The position numbers and the translations under genes are program-made. The notes below the pieces were generated by a model. The model was not told where the DNA came from. It was given only the letters and a program-made list of their open reading frames with translations, and ran no database searches. Below, piece after piece: positions 26,641 to 35,908 of a stretch of DNA of 64,000 nt. Within the stretch, counting starts at the first letter, position 1, and each line of letters begins with the position of its first letter. This DNA is from Nitrosopumilus sp. (GTDB lineage: Archaea; Thermoproteota; Nitrososphaeria; Nitrososphaerales; Nitrosopumilaceae): assembly GCF_025699125.1 (NCBI RefSeq), contig NZ_JAILWC010000002.1, positions 291,355-355,354 of the forward strand. The letters run 5' to 3'.

Positions 26641-27402
26641 CTAGAAATCCAATTTTGTAAGTAGTTTTGAAGCAATAACAAATAGAATTGACGCGATACC
26701 TACAAGAATAATCATTTCAAAAATCACAAATTCAGTAATGTTTCCAAAAATCCCTGCTCTTATTACATCTACAAGATAAGTTAGCGGATTCAGATAGAAT
26801 GCAGATTTTAGTGGTTCAGGAGCACCAGCAGCTGGATAAAATGCAGTACTTACAAAAGCAAAAAACAGAAAAACAGTATTAATTATTACATTAAATCCCT
26901 CACTTGAGCGTAACCTAGTAGAAATAATTGATGCCAATGAGCCAAATAGAACCGAGCCAGTAATTGCACCGAAAATAATTATTGGAATTGTAATGAATGA
27001 GAATTCTACTGATTCAAAAAATACTGGATAGCCAACAAGAGCTATCAAAGTTGCGCTTACTAACCCAACTATCCCTATAGTACAGATGTTGCTAAGAATG
27101 TAATGACTTCTAGTAAAGGGGCCAGACATTATTTGTTCAAACATGCCATGTCTTCTATCATTCCAAATAATGATACCAGAAACCAAAGTACTATTCATAA
27201 TGTTAAATCCAATCATACCTGATGCTAAAAATGCCGGATAATCAAGATCTTTTGCTCCAAATGGAACTTGATTAATTAATGGTGCATACGCAAATCCTGC
27301 AACAAAAATGTAGATCAAAGGAAAAATAACCTGCCAAATTAGAAAGCCAGGATTAAGAGAAATCGTGAGATTTCTGTTTACAAGTCTAACTATTGGATGC
27401 AT
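26641..27402 (-). CDS. ABC-2 type exporter, permease subunit
   Basis: A 253-residue membrane protein with six hydrophobic segments, starting with a cytoplasmic amphipathic stretch (MHPIVRLVNRNLTISLNPGF). The central GMFEQIMSGPFTRSHYILSNI loop is the ABC-2 signature region that touches the ATPase. The family exports drugs, lipids or polysaccharides. Its start overlaps the end of the ATPase gene by 17 bp, showing translational coupling. Cargo unknown. Confidence 0.88.
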   Translation of the reverse strand: MHPIVRLVNRNLTISLNPGFLIWQVIFPLIYIFVAGFAYAPLINQVPFGAKDLDYPAFLASGMIGFNIMNSTLVSGIIIWNDRRHGMFEQIMSGPFTRSHYILSNICTIGIVGLVSATLIALVGYPVFFESVEFSFITIPIIIFGAITGSVLFGSLASIISTRLRSSEGFNVIINTVFLFFAFVSTAFYPAAGAPEPLKSAFYLNPLTYLVDVIRAGIFGNITEFVIFEMIILVGIASILFVIASKLLTKLDF

Positions 27403-28324
27403 TGTCTCTCATCATTTTTAGAAATATTTCTTCAAGATTTGTTGGTACGGCTGAAAGATCTTCAATTTCAATTGTGTTATCATTAAGTATTTTCAATACT
27501 TTTGATAATACTAATTCAGAGTGTTCTGAATGAATTATGATGTTGGTTCCATTTTCGTAATCAATTTTAAAATCAGAAATTCCAGTAAGAAGAGATGCGA
27601 TGTTAGTTTGTTTTTCTGATAAATGAATTTTAATAGTTTTTTCTTTTCCAAATTTTTTCTTCAGAGCATCAGGAGAGTCTACAGTAAGAATTCTACCCTT
27701 ATCAATTATGGCTATTTCATCACAAAGATATTCAGCTTCAGTTAGAATATGGGTTGTATAAAAAATTGTCAACCCTGTTTTTACTTTATTTTTTAAGTAA
27801 TCCAATAGATTTCTTCTGGCACTTGGATCTAGACCTACTGTCGGCTCATCCAAAAATAATAATTCCATATCATGCATGAATTCACGAGCAACCTGAATTC
27901 TCCTACGCTGACCAATTGAAAGATCTTCATTTCTTTTTTTTCTAATCTCTACAAGATCAAAATCTATCAAAAGTTGTTCCATTCTTTTTTTACGCTCAGT
28001 TTTTGGAACATTCCACATCATCCCATATTTATCAAGAGATTTTTCAACTGATAAAGTAGGCTCGTAACTTGGTTGTTGCAGGACCACTCCTATTTTATGA
28101 CGGACTTGAAGAGGATTTGTTACAGCATCAATTCCCAAAATAGAAAGATTTCCATTTGAAGGCGGAATTAGAGTTGTAAGAAGTTTGATCGTGGTGGATT
28201 TTCCAGCACCGTTAGGTCCCAAAAATCCAAAAACCTGTCCGGGTCGTACTAATAGTTCAAGGTCTTTTACAGCATGAACCGAGCCATATGATTTTGAGAG
28301 ATGTTTAACGTCAATGCAAGACAT
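27386..28324 (-). CDS. ABC-2 type exporter, ATPase subunit (DrrA-like)
   Basis: A 312-residue ATPase. Walker A GPNGAGKST, Walker B LLFLDEPTVGLDPSARR, Q-loop VVLQQPSYEP, and signature LSIGQRRR (Ile where Gly is usual). A C-terminal about 90-residue extension is typical of DrrA-type exporter ATPases. It powers the permease encoded immediately downstream. The two genes form a complete two-gene exporter; a third component is not needed in this family. Confidence 0.92.
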   Translation of the reverse strand: MSCIDVKHLSKSYGSVHAVKDLELLVRPGQVFGFLGPNGAGKSTTIKLLTTLIPPSNGNLSILGIDAVTNPLQVRHKIGVVLQQPSYEPTLSVEKSLDKYGMMWNVPKTERKKRMEQLLIDFDLVEIRKKRNEDLSIGQRRRIQVAREFMHDMELLFLDEPTVGLDPSARRNLLDYLKNKVKTGLTIFYTTHILTEAEYLCDEIAIIDKGRILTVDSPDALKKKFGKEKTIKIHLSEKQTNIASLLTGISDFKIDYENGTNIIIHSEHSELVLSKVLKILNDNTIEIEDLSAVPTNLEEIFLKMMRDNASNS

Positions 28325-28536
28325 AAGAAAACTGCGATCACCCTATTAATTTAGTTAATGAGGAAAATTCTTTAAAAATGGAATTTGTAAGTACAAACCA
28401 TGAAGAAACAGTCTGGAAAGATGCATGTTCGAATTTTAAAATTAAAAAATAATGTATAAAGCGATCTTTTTTTTAAAGCGAAAATTTTAGAGACTAGTGA
28501 AATTTTTATTAATACATCAAGTTTACAAAAAATGAA

Positions 28537-29934
28537 TTGTCTGAATTAGAAAATTTAATGAGTAAATTACTTGAACTAAAACCAGAATTAACAAAAGAAG
28601 ATGTTGAAGAGCAGATTAAACTCAAAAAAGAGAAAATCGGTGCAGGATACTTGACTGATCAAGGAGCATTATTCTTGATTGCATCTGATTATGGTGTCAC
28701 TTTGGCTGAGCCACTAAAAGTTGAAATGAGTTTAAAAGATCTCTATGCAGGAGCGAAAGAAATTTCATTAGAGACTAGAGTTTTGAATCTTTCTCCTGCA
28801 AAACAATTTTCAAGAAAAGATGGTTCTCCATTTTATCTTAGAACAATGACTGTGTATGATGGAAATTCAACTGCAAGTGTAAAATTATGGGATGAAAAAG
28901 CAAACCTACCTGGAGTTGAAAATCTAAAACCAGGAGATTTAATTAAAATCATCAAGGCTTATGTTAAATCAGATTTTGATGGGTCTCCAACAATAAACAT
29001 TGGTTCTGGTTCAAATATTGAAACAGCTGATAGAAAAAGTGAAATTCCAACTATTGAATCCATTACAAAGGATGTTAGCGAATTGCAGGAAGGACAAAAA
29101 GATCTTGTTATTTCAGGCATGATTGATGGCGTAATCAGTGGAATGGAATTTACTAATTCTAGAGGCCAGCCTGGAAAAGCACTCAGAATGAGACTAAAAG
29201 GAAAAGATGGAAGTGGAATGAGAGTAGTGCTTTGGGGTAAAGATGAATCATCCATTCCAAATATGATTTCACAGTCTGCAAAAGTAAGATTGCTTGGTGT
29301 CAAAGTGAAATCAGGAAACCAAGGTTTAGAAATTCATGGAAATGATGCAACAATTATTGAAATTGAAGGAGGAAAAGAAGCAGAGCCAGTAATTGCAAGA
29401 GTTCTTTCCATATCAACATCTGAGAATGGGAAGAATATGATTTTGGCAGTTGATAATAAGAAGAACCTATACAATATCAGTGATTTTTCAAACTCAACCA
29501 GTATTTGTGCAGAAGGTGATGTGATAGAATGTATGCCATCAAAGATATACGGAAATTCAATTACACTTGACGATAACTCGTTTGTAAGAAAATTAGACAA
29601 TGATGAATCTATTCCATCATTGTCTCAAATTAGAACAAAAATCAACGATATCAAAGTTGATGGAAATTACTGTATTGAGGCAATAATCTTAAAAGTTCCT
29701 GAAAGACGCGAAGTCCAAACAAAAACTGGAGAATCAATATCACTTTCAGAAATGTTTGTGGAAGACGATACAGGTCAAATTTGGGTCAAAGGTTGGAGAA
29801 ATCAAGCAAGACTAATTGACAAATGTGAATTAGGAGAAATTGTTTCAATCACAGGATTGAATGCAAAAGCAGGTCTTGAAGGTAGAATTGAATTATTTGT
29901 AACTGCATTTTCTAAAATTACCAAGAAAAATTAA
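28537..29934 (+). CDS. RPA-like single-stranded DNA-binding protein
   Basis: A 465-residue protein made of at least three OB folds, judged from repeated patterns such as FSRKDGSPFYLRTMTVYDGN and VKLWDEKANLPG, then FTNSRGQPGKALRMRLKGKD and VVLWGKDESSIP, then MFVEDDTGQIWVKGWRNQA. The N-terminus is a helical UBA-like region (LSKLLELKPELTKEDVEEQI). It binds ssDNA in replication and repair. The start is TTG; the overlapping upstream ATG is out of frame and quickly closed. An AT-rich TTTTTATTAATA stretch about 25-30 bp upstream is the likely promoter. Confidence 0.9.
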   Translation: MSELENLMSKLLELKPELTKEDVEEQIKLKKEKIGAGYLTDQGALFLIASDYGVTLAEPLKVEMSLKDLYAGAKEISLETRVLNLSPAKQFSRKDGSPFYLRTMTVYDGNSTASVKLWDEKANLPGVENLKPGDLIKIIKAYVKSDFDGSPTINIGSGSNIETADRKSEIPTIESITKDVSELQEGQKDLVISGMIDGVISGMEFTNSRGQPGKALRMRLKGKDGSGMRVVLWGKDESSIPNMISQSAKVRLLGVKVKSGNQGLEIHGNDATIIEIEGGKEAEPVIARVLSISTSENGKNMILAVDNKKNLYNISDFSNSTSICAEGDVIECMPSKIYGNSITLDDNSFVRKLDNDESIPSLSQIRTKINDIKVDGNYCIEAIILKVPERREVQTKTGESISLSEMFVEDDTGQIWVKGWRNQARLIDKCELGEIVSITGLNAKAGLEGRIELFVTAFSKITKKN

Positions 29935-32684
29935 GAATCCCAAAAACCTCTTGTTACAACATATTGTCTTTCTGCCTCATAGATTTGTTTGAAGAGATGT
30001 TCTTCATCAACCATATTGCGTAAAATTCTTGCGGCAGTATCTGCGCCGACTCCATATCCAGACATTACAGTAATGGCAATTTTGCCAAAATTTTCCACCA
30101 GAGATGAGACTTTCCAGGCACGATCATACTTGTGTTTTTCATCAGCAGATAGTTTTTTTCCTTCATGTTTTTTTCGAATTATTTTCGGAAGATCATAGTC
30201 AGAGTGATAGGTGGCTGTAATTTGCCTCCCTTTACAATAAGGACAGATAAGGATATTTTTTACTTCATGTGTTTCAACTAAACGCTCCCATTTACCACAT
30301 CTAGCACAAATTAAGCGATGTTTTGTTTTCTGAAGTCGAGTTTTTACAAGATCAAGAATGCCTTTGTCAAGATTAGCAGGAGATGAGTAATATTTCGTTG
30401 TATGATCCAATATTGGCTCTGCTAATTTAGAAAATTGATCAACTTCTAACCACTTTATATGAATTTCATCCTCACGAATTTTTTTTAATATTTTATCAGA
30501 GTTTTTAAGATCATATTTGTCATGAAATAATTCACGTAGTGCTTCACGTACAAGTGCAGTTTTGGAGTATCGCTCATACAAAAATCGGGCAGATTTTCTT
30601 TCATAGATTGCTCCACGTCCTACTATGCCGAATTTTTTAGCAACACACCATGTTCGCCAATTTACATTATGAGTTCCTGCTAAAGATGCGCTAATAATCG
30701 AATGTAGATCATAGTCATCTTTTATAACTTCAGTGAAAAGTTTTTCTGAAATACGTGATCTTGAAGATAAAACAATTCTATAACCATCAGAACGTGAATC
30801 AACTATTGAACCTAACAATGAAGAAAGAAATGAGGAAAGCAGTGCAGATAAAGTAGAATTGATTTTAGTTCCAAAACACGAATGAATTACTATTGAACCT
30901 TGAGATTTGCTTGATTCAACGACAATATTATTTTCGTCAGGTATTACATCAAAATTTAATTTTTCAATAAGTTTATTGTTTAACACAAGAGAACCGTTCT
31001 TTGTTTTACTACGGAATTCACCTACTTTTCTTGCAGTTTTATAATCAATAGGAATACTTTCACCTTCCCAGTAAGGTACAGTTATGCCACCTCCTCTAAA
31101 TGGCTCAACATTTACAGTGAATGATTTTTCATCGACATTTAAAATTCTCCACTGCGAGCCTTTTAAAACAAAAATATTTCCAGAATCCCCAAAATCACCA
31201 ACAAATCTTTGATCTAATGACCCAATGATTTTTTTACCTACACTGTCAAAAACTTTGAATTTTAAAATATCTGGAATCGTAGAAAGATTCTCAAAATAAT
31301 ATTTGAATGAACGTCCCTTCTTCCAAAAAGTCATTTTTGTTCGATCAAAAAATATCAAATAATTGGAATCAAGCAGATCTAGCACATCTATAAGATCTTT
31401 GATTTGTAAATTCCTAAACGGATATGCTTTTGTAACTAAATCAAAAGCTTGTTCGATTGAAATTTCACCACATTGCATTGTCAATCCAACTAAATGATGA
31501 GCTAAAACATCAAGTGAGCCATCATGAATTTTTTGTTCTTCAATTGAACCTTCTTTAATACGATCAAGTATTGCTTGTGCCTCAAATTCATCATCAGAAT
31601 TATTAGTTATGATCAATCCCTGAGCTGATGCATCACGATTATGCCTGCTTCGTCCTATTCTTTGTACAAATTTTGATACTTGTCTAGGAGAACCGTAATG
31701 AATTACTAATTCAACAGAACCAATGTCCAAGCCTAATTCCAATGAAGAGGTACAGACAACAATTCCACGTTTTCCTTCACGTAAAGTAGATTCAGTTTCC
31801 TCTCTAACCTCTTTTGAGAGTGAACCGTGATGTAATTCAATAGGGATTGAAGATTTATCTTTCAAAATTGAAGCCAGAAATTCTGCTTCGCCTCTGGTAT
31901 TAGTAAATAAAAGCACAGGAGAGTCTAATTCTAACTCTAAAACATATTCAACAATTTTTTCTGCAACATCAGAAATTGTACCTTCCACATATTTTATTTC
32001 AACGTCATATTTTCGTACAGATGTATCTCTAATAATCTCGCATTTTCTTTTAGTACCAACAACAAATTTTCCCGCTTCTTCAAAATTCCCTACTGTAGCA
32101 GATAATCCTATTTTTGTGAGAGGGAATTTTGAGTTAAATTCCAATCTTTCAATACTAAGTGATAGTTGAGCGCCTCTTTCACTAGAAAGTAGTTCATGGA
32201 CTTCATCAATTATTATCCATTCTAAATCAGATAACGCATCAAGCATTTTGATTTGAGTCAAAAGTATGACAAGAGTTTCTGGTGTTGTGATTAGAATGTC
32301 TGGAGGATTTTCAGTGATTTTTTTCCTATCTTTTTGTGTTGTATCTCCATGCCGGATTTCAATAGACAGTTCATTTCCTTGGGCATATTTTGTGATTCTT
32401 CTAAAAACATCGCGATTTAATGCACGTAGGGGAGTAATATAGAGAGCTTTGATTTTTCCCTGTTTTTTTGATTTTTTCAAAATTGAAAAAATAGGAATGA
32501 CAGAACATTCTGTTTTTCCAGAACCAGTTGGAGCAATAACTAGACAGTCTTTTTTTTGTAAGATAAAAGGTGAAGCTTGCTTCTGAATTTCAGTTAATTT
32601 AGAAAATCCAAATTTTGTAAATAAAGATTCAAGAATCTGATTTGTCTGTTGTATTTCTTTGTAATCTTTCATAAGCAATAACAC
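29931..32684 (-). CDS. lhr: Lhr-family superfamily 2 helicase with C-terminal four-Cys motif
   Basis: A 917-residue helicase. Motifs: Q/I region IQKQASPFIL with APTGSGKTE, DEVHEL (motif II), SAT (III), LLFTNTRGEAEFL (IV) and QRIGRSRHN (VI), then a winged-helix and Lhr-specific C-terminal region. Near the end, CARCGKWERL and CPYCKGRQ form a four-cysteine zinc-type element. The last about 60 residues contain a helix-hairpin-like SGYGVGADTAARIL. Lhr proteins act in DNA repair and RNA handling. The start could also be the ATG at 32672. The 5' end overlaps a possible 39-residue membrane protein frame. Confidence 0.9.
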   Translation of the reverse strand: MLLLMKDYKEIQQTNQILESLFTKFGFSKLTEIQKQASPFILQKKDCLVIAPTGSGKTECSVIPIFSILKKSKKQGKIKALYITPLRALNRDVFRRITKYAQGNELSIEIRHGDTTQKDRKKITENPPDILITTPETLVILLTQIKMLDALSDLEWIIIDEVHELLSSERGAQLSLSIERLEFNSKFPLTKIGLSATVGNFEEAGKFVVGTKRKCEIIRDTSVRKYDVEIKYVEGTISDVAEKIVEYVLELELDSPVLLFTNTRGEAEFLASILKDKSSIPIELHHGSLSKEVREETESTLREGKRGIVVCTSSLELGLDIGSVELVIHYGSPRQVSKFVQRIGRSRHNRDASAQGLIITNNSDDEFEAQAILDRIKEGSIEEQKIHDGSLDVLAHHLVGLTMQCGEISIEQAFDLVTKAYPFRNLQIKDLIDVLDLLDSNYLIFFDRTKMTFWKKGRSFKYYFENLSTIPDILKFKVFDSVGKKIIGSLDQRFVGDFGDSGNIFVLKGSQWRILNVDEKSFTVNVEPFRGGGITVPYWEGESIPIDYKTARKVGEFRSKTKNGSLVLNNKLIEKLNFDVIPDENNIVVESSKSQGSIVIHSCFGTKINSTLSALLSSFLSSLLGSIVDSRSDGYRIVLSSRSRISEKLFTEVIKDDYDLHSIISASLAGTHNVNWRTWCVAKKFGIVGRGAIYERKSARFLYERYSKTALVREALRELFHDKYDLKNSDKILKKIREDEIHIKWLEVDQFSKLAEPILDHTTKYYSSPANLDKGILDLVKTRLQKTKHRLICARCGKWERLVETHEVKNILICPYCKGRQITATYHSDYDLPKIIRKKHEGKKLSADEKHKYDRAWKVSSLVENFGKIAITVMSGYGVGADTAARILRNMVDEEHLFKQIYEAERQYVVTRGFWDS

Positions 32685-32748
32685 CTACCAATCCAAGTGC
32701 AAATAATACAACAGTGATTATTGGAATTGAATCAAAGATTCCTGCCAT
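32629..32748 (-). CDS. Possible 39-residue single-pass membrane protein
   Basis: ATG at 32748 (minus) opens a frame MAGIFDSIPIITVVLFALG, continuing LVGVIAYERLQRN and ending TDKSDS. One clear transmembrane segment is followed by a basic, then polar, cytoplasmic-type tail. It overlaps the start of the lhr gene by 56 bp in another frame, so translation of lhr may be coupled to it. It lies 23 bp downstream of the RadB-like gene. I do not recognise a family; the hydrophobic pattern and leading ATG make it more likely than chance. Confidence 0.45.
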   Translation of the reverse strand: MAGIFDSIPIITVVLFALGLVGVIAYERLQRNTTDKSDS

Positions 32749-32771
32749 TAGACAAACTTTATGATTGACCG

Positions 32772-33431
32772 TTAAATATCTTCAGAATTATTAGTTAACC
32801 CCAAGGTATTGATTGAATATGAAAAGTACTGTTTATCAAATGCTGTATAGACTTTACCTTCAAATTTTGAGGATTTCTTAAAAAGATGAATTTTGACATG
32901 TGTAAAAGGATCAATGGCACTTTTCATATTTTCAACTTCTTTATCCTCAAGAATTCTAATCATATTAGTAATTACAATTGGGATTTTATTATTAATTGCA
33001 AATTTTGATAGTTGATTCATGTATTTCATAAACAACGAATTTTTTTCAAATACAGATTCTTCATTTTTGTATTCATATGAAAATAAATCAGTTATGTTAT
33101 CAATTACAATTAACGAGAAATGATTTTTTTGAAAGTTATTAATTGATTTAATTTGTTCCGAAGTATTTCTTACTCTAGAGACTGTAATTTTGTCAAGAAA
33201 ATCAAATTCTATTTCAGATTGTTTTTGAATTTCCAAAATTCTTTCAGGTCTAAACCCTCCGGTAGTATCCAAATACAAAACATTTCCACCGTTTTTGATT
33301 GAATTCATACATAATTGTAAGAGAAACTGAGTTTTTCCAGTCCCATTGCCACCAAAAATGTCAACAATTATGCCACCAGAAATTCCTCCAGACAAGAATT
33401 CATCTAATTTTTGTAAACCAGTAGAGATCAT
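32772..33431 (-). CDS. RadB/KaiC-like RecA-fold ATPase
   Basis: About 219 residues from the ATG at 33431 (MISTGLQKLDEFLSGGISG). The frame is open 15 codons further upstream to a TTG, but a TATA-like CTTAAATTT lies inside that stretch about 30 bp before the ATG, so the ATG is preferred. Walker A is GGNGTGKTQ and Walker B LIVIDNI. The compact core without an N-terminal HhH domain resembles RadB, a recombinase paralogue, or a short KaiC-type ATPase. A role in recombination is likely but not certain. Confidence 0.8.
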   Translation of the reverse strand: MISTGLQKLDEFLSGGISGGIIVDIFGGNGTGKTQFLLQLCMNSIKNGGNVLYLDTTGGFRPERILEIQKQSEIEFDFLDKITVSRVRNTSEQIKSINNFQKNHFSLIVIDNITDLFSYEYKNEESVFEKNSLFMKYMNQLSKFAINNKIPIVITNMIRILEDKEVENMKSAIDPFTHVKIHLFKKSSKFEGKVYTAFDKQYFSYSINTLGLTNNSEDI

Positions 33432-33518
33432 TTGTGTAATTATTAGAAAAAGAAGAAAAAATTTAAGGAATTTCAATTTTCACAAAGGAGGTAAGGCTTT
33501 TATTCTAGAGAAAAAAGT

Positions 33519-33785
33519 TTGAAAACAAGTGAACAATTAGTGTCCCAATCAAATAGTGCAAAAAGACCTCTAACAACTCTTCAAAAAAGTACAAAGAAGA
33601 AAGTTACAGTAAGACTGAAAAATGAAGTAGAATACAAGGGGAAAATGGATAATGTTGATTCATACATGAATCTGATTATGACTGATGCTGAAGAGCTTCA
33701 TGATGGTAAAACAATTGCAAATTATGGAAGAGTAATCGTAAGAGGCAACAACGTATTATTCATCAAACTAGAAAATGAACTCTAG
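33519..33785 (+). CDS. Sm-like protein (archaeal LSm)
   Basis: An 88-residue protein. The Sm1 motif is VTVRLKNEVEYKGKMDNVDSYMNL and the Sm2 motif NYGRVIVRGNNVLFI. Sm-like archaeal proteins form six- or seven-membered rings that bind U-rich RNA. A basic, Ser/Thr-rich tail of about 25 residues precedes the core. Start TTG; the 17-bp gap to metK suggests co-transcription. It is divergent from the RadB-like gene. Confidence 0.93.
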   Translation: MKTSEQLVSQSNSAKRPLTTLQKSTKKKVTVRLKNEVEYKGKMDNVDSYMNLIMTDAEELHDGKTIANYGRVIVRGNNVLFIKLENEL

Positions 33786-33801
33786 TTAACAGTGTGATTT
33801 T

Positions 33802-34968
33802 ATGACCAATAGTTTTCTATTTACATCTGAATCAGTAACAGAAGGACATCCAGATAAAATATGTGACAATATTTCTGATGCATTCTTAGATGAATTTCTA
33901 AAACAAGATCCAGATTCAAGAGTGGCAGTGGAGACAATGGTCACCACAGATTTTGTAGCAGTTGCAGGAGAGGTAACATCTAAAGCAAATTTTGATAAAA
34001 AAGCTCAAGAAGAATTAGTTAGAAAAACAATTAGAGATATTGGATATAACAACAAAGACTTGATGTTTGATACAGAAACTTGTGAAGTGACTTTGCGTCT
34101 TCATTCCCAAAGTCCAGACATTAGTCAGGGCGTTACAGCTACCAAGGAAAAAGAGCAAGGTGCAGGAGATCAAGGATTAATGTTTGGATATGCTACAAAT
34201 GAAACAAAAGAACTCATGCCAATGCCAATTTTACTTTCACAAAAACTTGCACAGAAATTAGCAGAAGTCAGAAAAAACAAAATTCTTCCTTGGGCTAGAC
34301 CTGATGGAAAAACACAAGTTTCTGTGAGATATGAAGACAACAAACCAACAAGAATTGAGACTGTTGTGGTTTCAACACAGCATGCTCCAGAAATTTCTCA
34401 AGAAGAGATTGCAAAGGAAGTCATCGACAAAGTAATCAAACCTGTTCTAGGAGGTCTTTGGAATGATGAAATTAAAATCCACATAAATCCAACAGGAAAA
34501 TTTGTAATTGGCGGTCCACATGGAGATGCAGGTTTAACTGGAAGAAAAATTATTGTTGATACCTATGGAGGATTCGGAAGACATGGAGGAGGAGCTTTTT
34601 CAGGAAAGGATCCATCCAAAGTTGATAGATCTGCATGTTACATGTGCAGATATATTGCAAAAAATCTTGTTGCAGCAGAACTAGCTGATAGGTGCGAAGT
34701 ACAACTTGCATATGCAATAGGAGTTGCAGAACCAGTATCACTGTATGTCAATACTTTTGGAACAAATAAGATTCCAGAAAATGAAATAGAGAAATTAGTC
34801 AGAAAGAATTTTGATATGAAACCATCCGGCATTATCTCTCAATTAGATTTGAAAAGACCAATTTACAAAAAAACTGCATCATATGGTCACTTTGGAAGAA
34901 ATGAGCCTGAATTTACTTGGGAAAAAACAGACAAGGCTGAAACATTAAAGCAATCTGCCGGACTCTAA
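33802..34968 (+). CDS. metK: S-adenosylmethionine synthetase, bacterial/eukaryotic type
   Basis: A 388-residue enzyme with the full bacterial signature set: [15 protein letters not shown] at the start, [12 protein letters not shown] in the middle, and [21 protein letters not shown]. It makes SAM from Met and ATP and forms a tetramer in the cytoplasm. Most archaea instead use the distinct archaeal MAT, so this is an acquired or retained bacterial-type gene. SAM demand here is high: the window holds Tes, CbiD and another methyltransferase. The 3' end overlaps the convergent SDR gene by 24 bp. Confidence 0.95.
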   Translation: MTNSFLFTSESVTEGHPDKICDNISDAFLDEFLKQDPDSRVAVETMVTTDFVAVAGEVTSKANFDKKAQEELVRKTIRDIGYNNKDLMFDTETCEVTLRLHSQSPDISQGVTATKEKEQGAGDQGLMFGYATNETKELMPMPILLSQKLAQKLAEVRKNKILPWARPDGKTQVSVRYEDNKPTRIETVVVSTQHAPEISQEEIAKEVIDKVIKPVLGGLWNDEIKIHINPTGKFVIGGPHGDAGLTGRKIIVDTYGGFGRHGGGAFSGKDPSKVDRSACYMCRYIAKNLVAAELADRCEVQLAYAIGVAEPVSLYVNTFGTNKIPENEIEKLVRKNFDMKPSGIISQLDLKRPIYKKTASYGHFGRNEPEFTWEKTDKAETLKQSAGL

Positions 34969-35814
34969 TAATTCTGCAACAGACTCAAACTTTACTCCAG
35001 TTAATTTTTTTAATTTGTTATGATTGCCCCTGAAATTACCAATAAGAATATTGAGATCATCTATTCCAAAATCTGATTTCGGATTAGTAATAGCATCATG
35101 ATAAGAATCTTCTAAATTTATTTTTTTAATCCTAGTGTTTGTTCTTTTTGAGAATAATCTAACATATTCTTCAAAGCTGATATTATCAGGACCTACAAGG
35201 TCAATTATTCTGTTTCTATACTTTGTTTCAGTAATTGATTTGAAAATAATTTTTATGACATCATTAATGTGAATTGGTTGAATTTCATAATTTCCAGAAC
35301 CAGGAATTTTAATTAATCCTTTTTTGATCTGTTTGTGAAGAGATTTTGTAAGCAAGTCATCTTTTCCTACAATAAATGAAGGCCTGAAAATAGTGTAATT
35401 AATTCCTGAATCGATAATAATTTTTTCAGCCTGATATTTAGAAATAAAATATCCTAAAGAGGTAGTTGCAGATACACCTAGACCACTAAGATAAACAATT
35501 TTTTTGATTTTTGCTTTTTTACTCAAATTTACTATATGACTTGTAAATTCAACATTTGTCCTTTCATAATCAATGTTTACTGATTGCTTTCCAATTCCGA
35601 TGAGATGAACCAAGGCATCAGAATCTTTGATTTTTTTTAAAAGTTTTTTCTCATCGTAATTTTTTGAAATAATTTTAGTCTCATTTTTGAATTGATTAAA
35701 ATTCTTTCTAGATATTGAAATTAATTCAACATTTTGTTCAGATAAATACTTTCTAAGATTTCTTGAAACAAAACCAGTTGCTCCAGTAACAACTATCTTT
35801 CTAAGTTTATTCAT
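34945..35814 (-). CDS. NAD(P)-dependent SDR-type protein (NDUFA9/epimerase-like)
   Basis: About 289 residues from the ATG at 35814, which sits about 22 bp after a TTTAAAAT box; a TTG start five codons earlier is also open. The N-terminus [13 protein letters not shown] is the extended-SDR glycine motif. The rest fits atypical SDRs of the NDUFA9-like group ([27 protein letters not shown] with the Tyr and Lys pair, PIHINDVI). Members bind NAD(P)H, and some assist respiratory complex I, but this cannot be inferred here. Its 3' end lies inside the metK end. Confidence 0.8.
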   Translation of the reverse strand: MNKLRKIVVTGATGFVSRNLRKYLSEQNVELISISRKNFNQFKNETKIISKNYDEKKLLKKIKDSDALVHLIGIGKQSVNIDYERTNVEFTSHIVNLSKKAKIKKIVYLSGLGVSATTSLGYFISKYQAEKIIIDSGINYTIFRPSFIVGKDDLLTKSLHKQIKKGLIKIPGSGNYEIQPIHINDVIKIIFKSITETKYRNRIIDLVGPDNISFEEYVRLFSKRTNTRIKKINLEDSYHDAITNPKSDFGIDDLNILIGNFRGNHNKLKKLTGVKFESVAELLESGRLL

Positions 35815-35908
35815 AGTATCTTTAATCAAGTTTTAATTTTAAATCTATTTAGATAAATTTGAAAATTTATCAAATAAGAGTTAATACAGTAAAATAAATA
35901 CAATTAAT

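Noticed and set aside
28379..28460. Two overlapping mini-frames of 24 and 19 codons between the ABC ATPase and the RPA-like gene
   Set aside because: Too short and without a domain. The second has a TATA-like box at a fair distance, but nothing else supports it. The 212-bp gap otherwise shows only promoter-like AT-rich DNA.
33432..33476. Longer N-terminus for the RadB-like ATPase from a TTG
   Set aside because: The extra stretch contains the probable TATA box and encodes an odd Phe/Leu-rich lead; the ATG at 33431 matches the family start.
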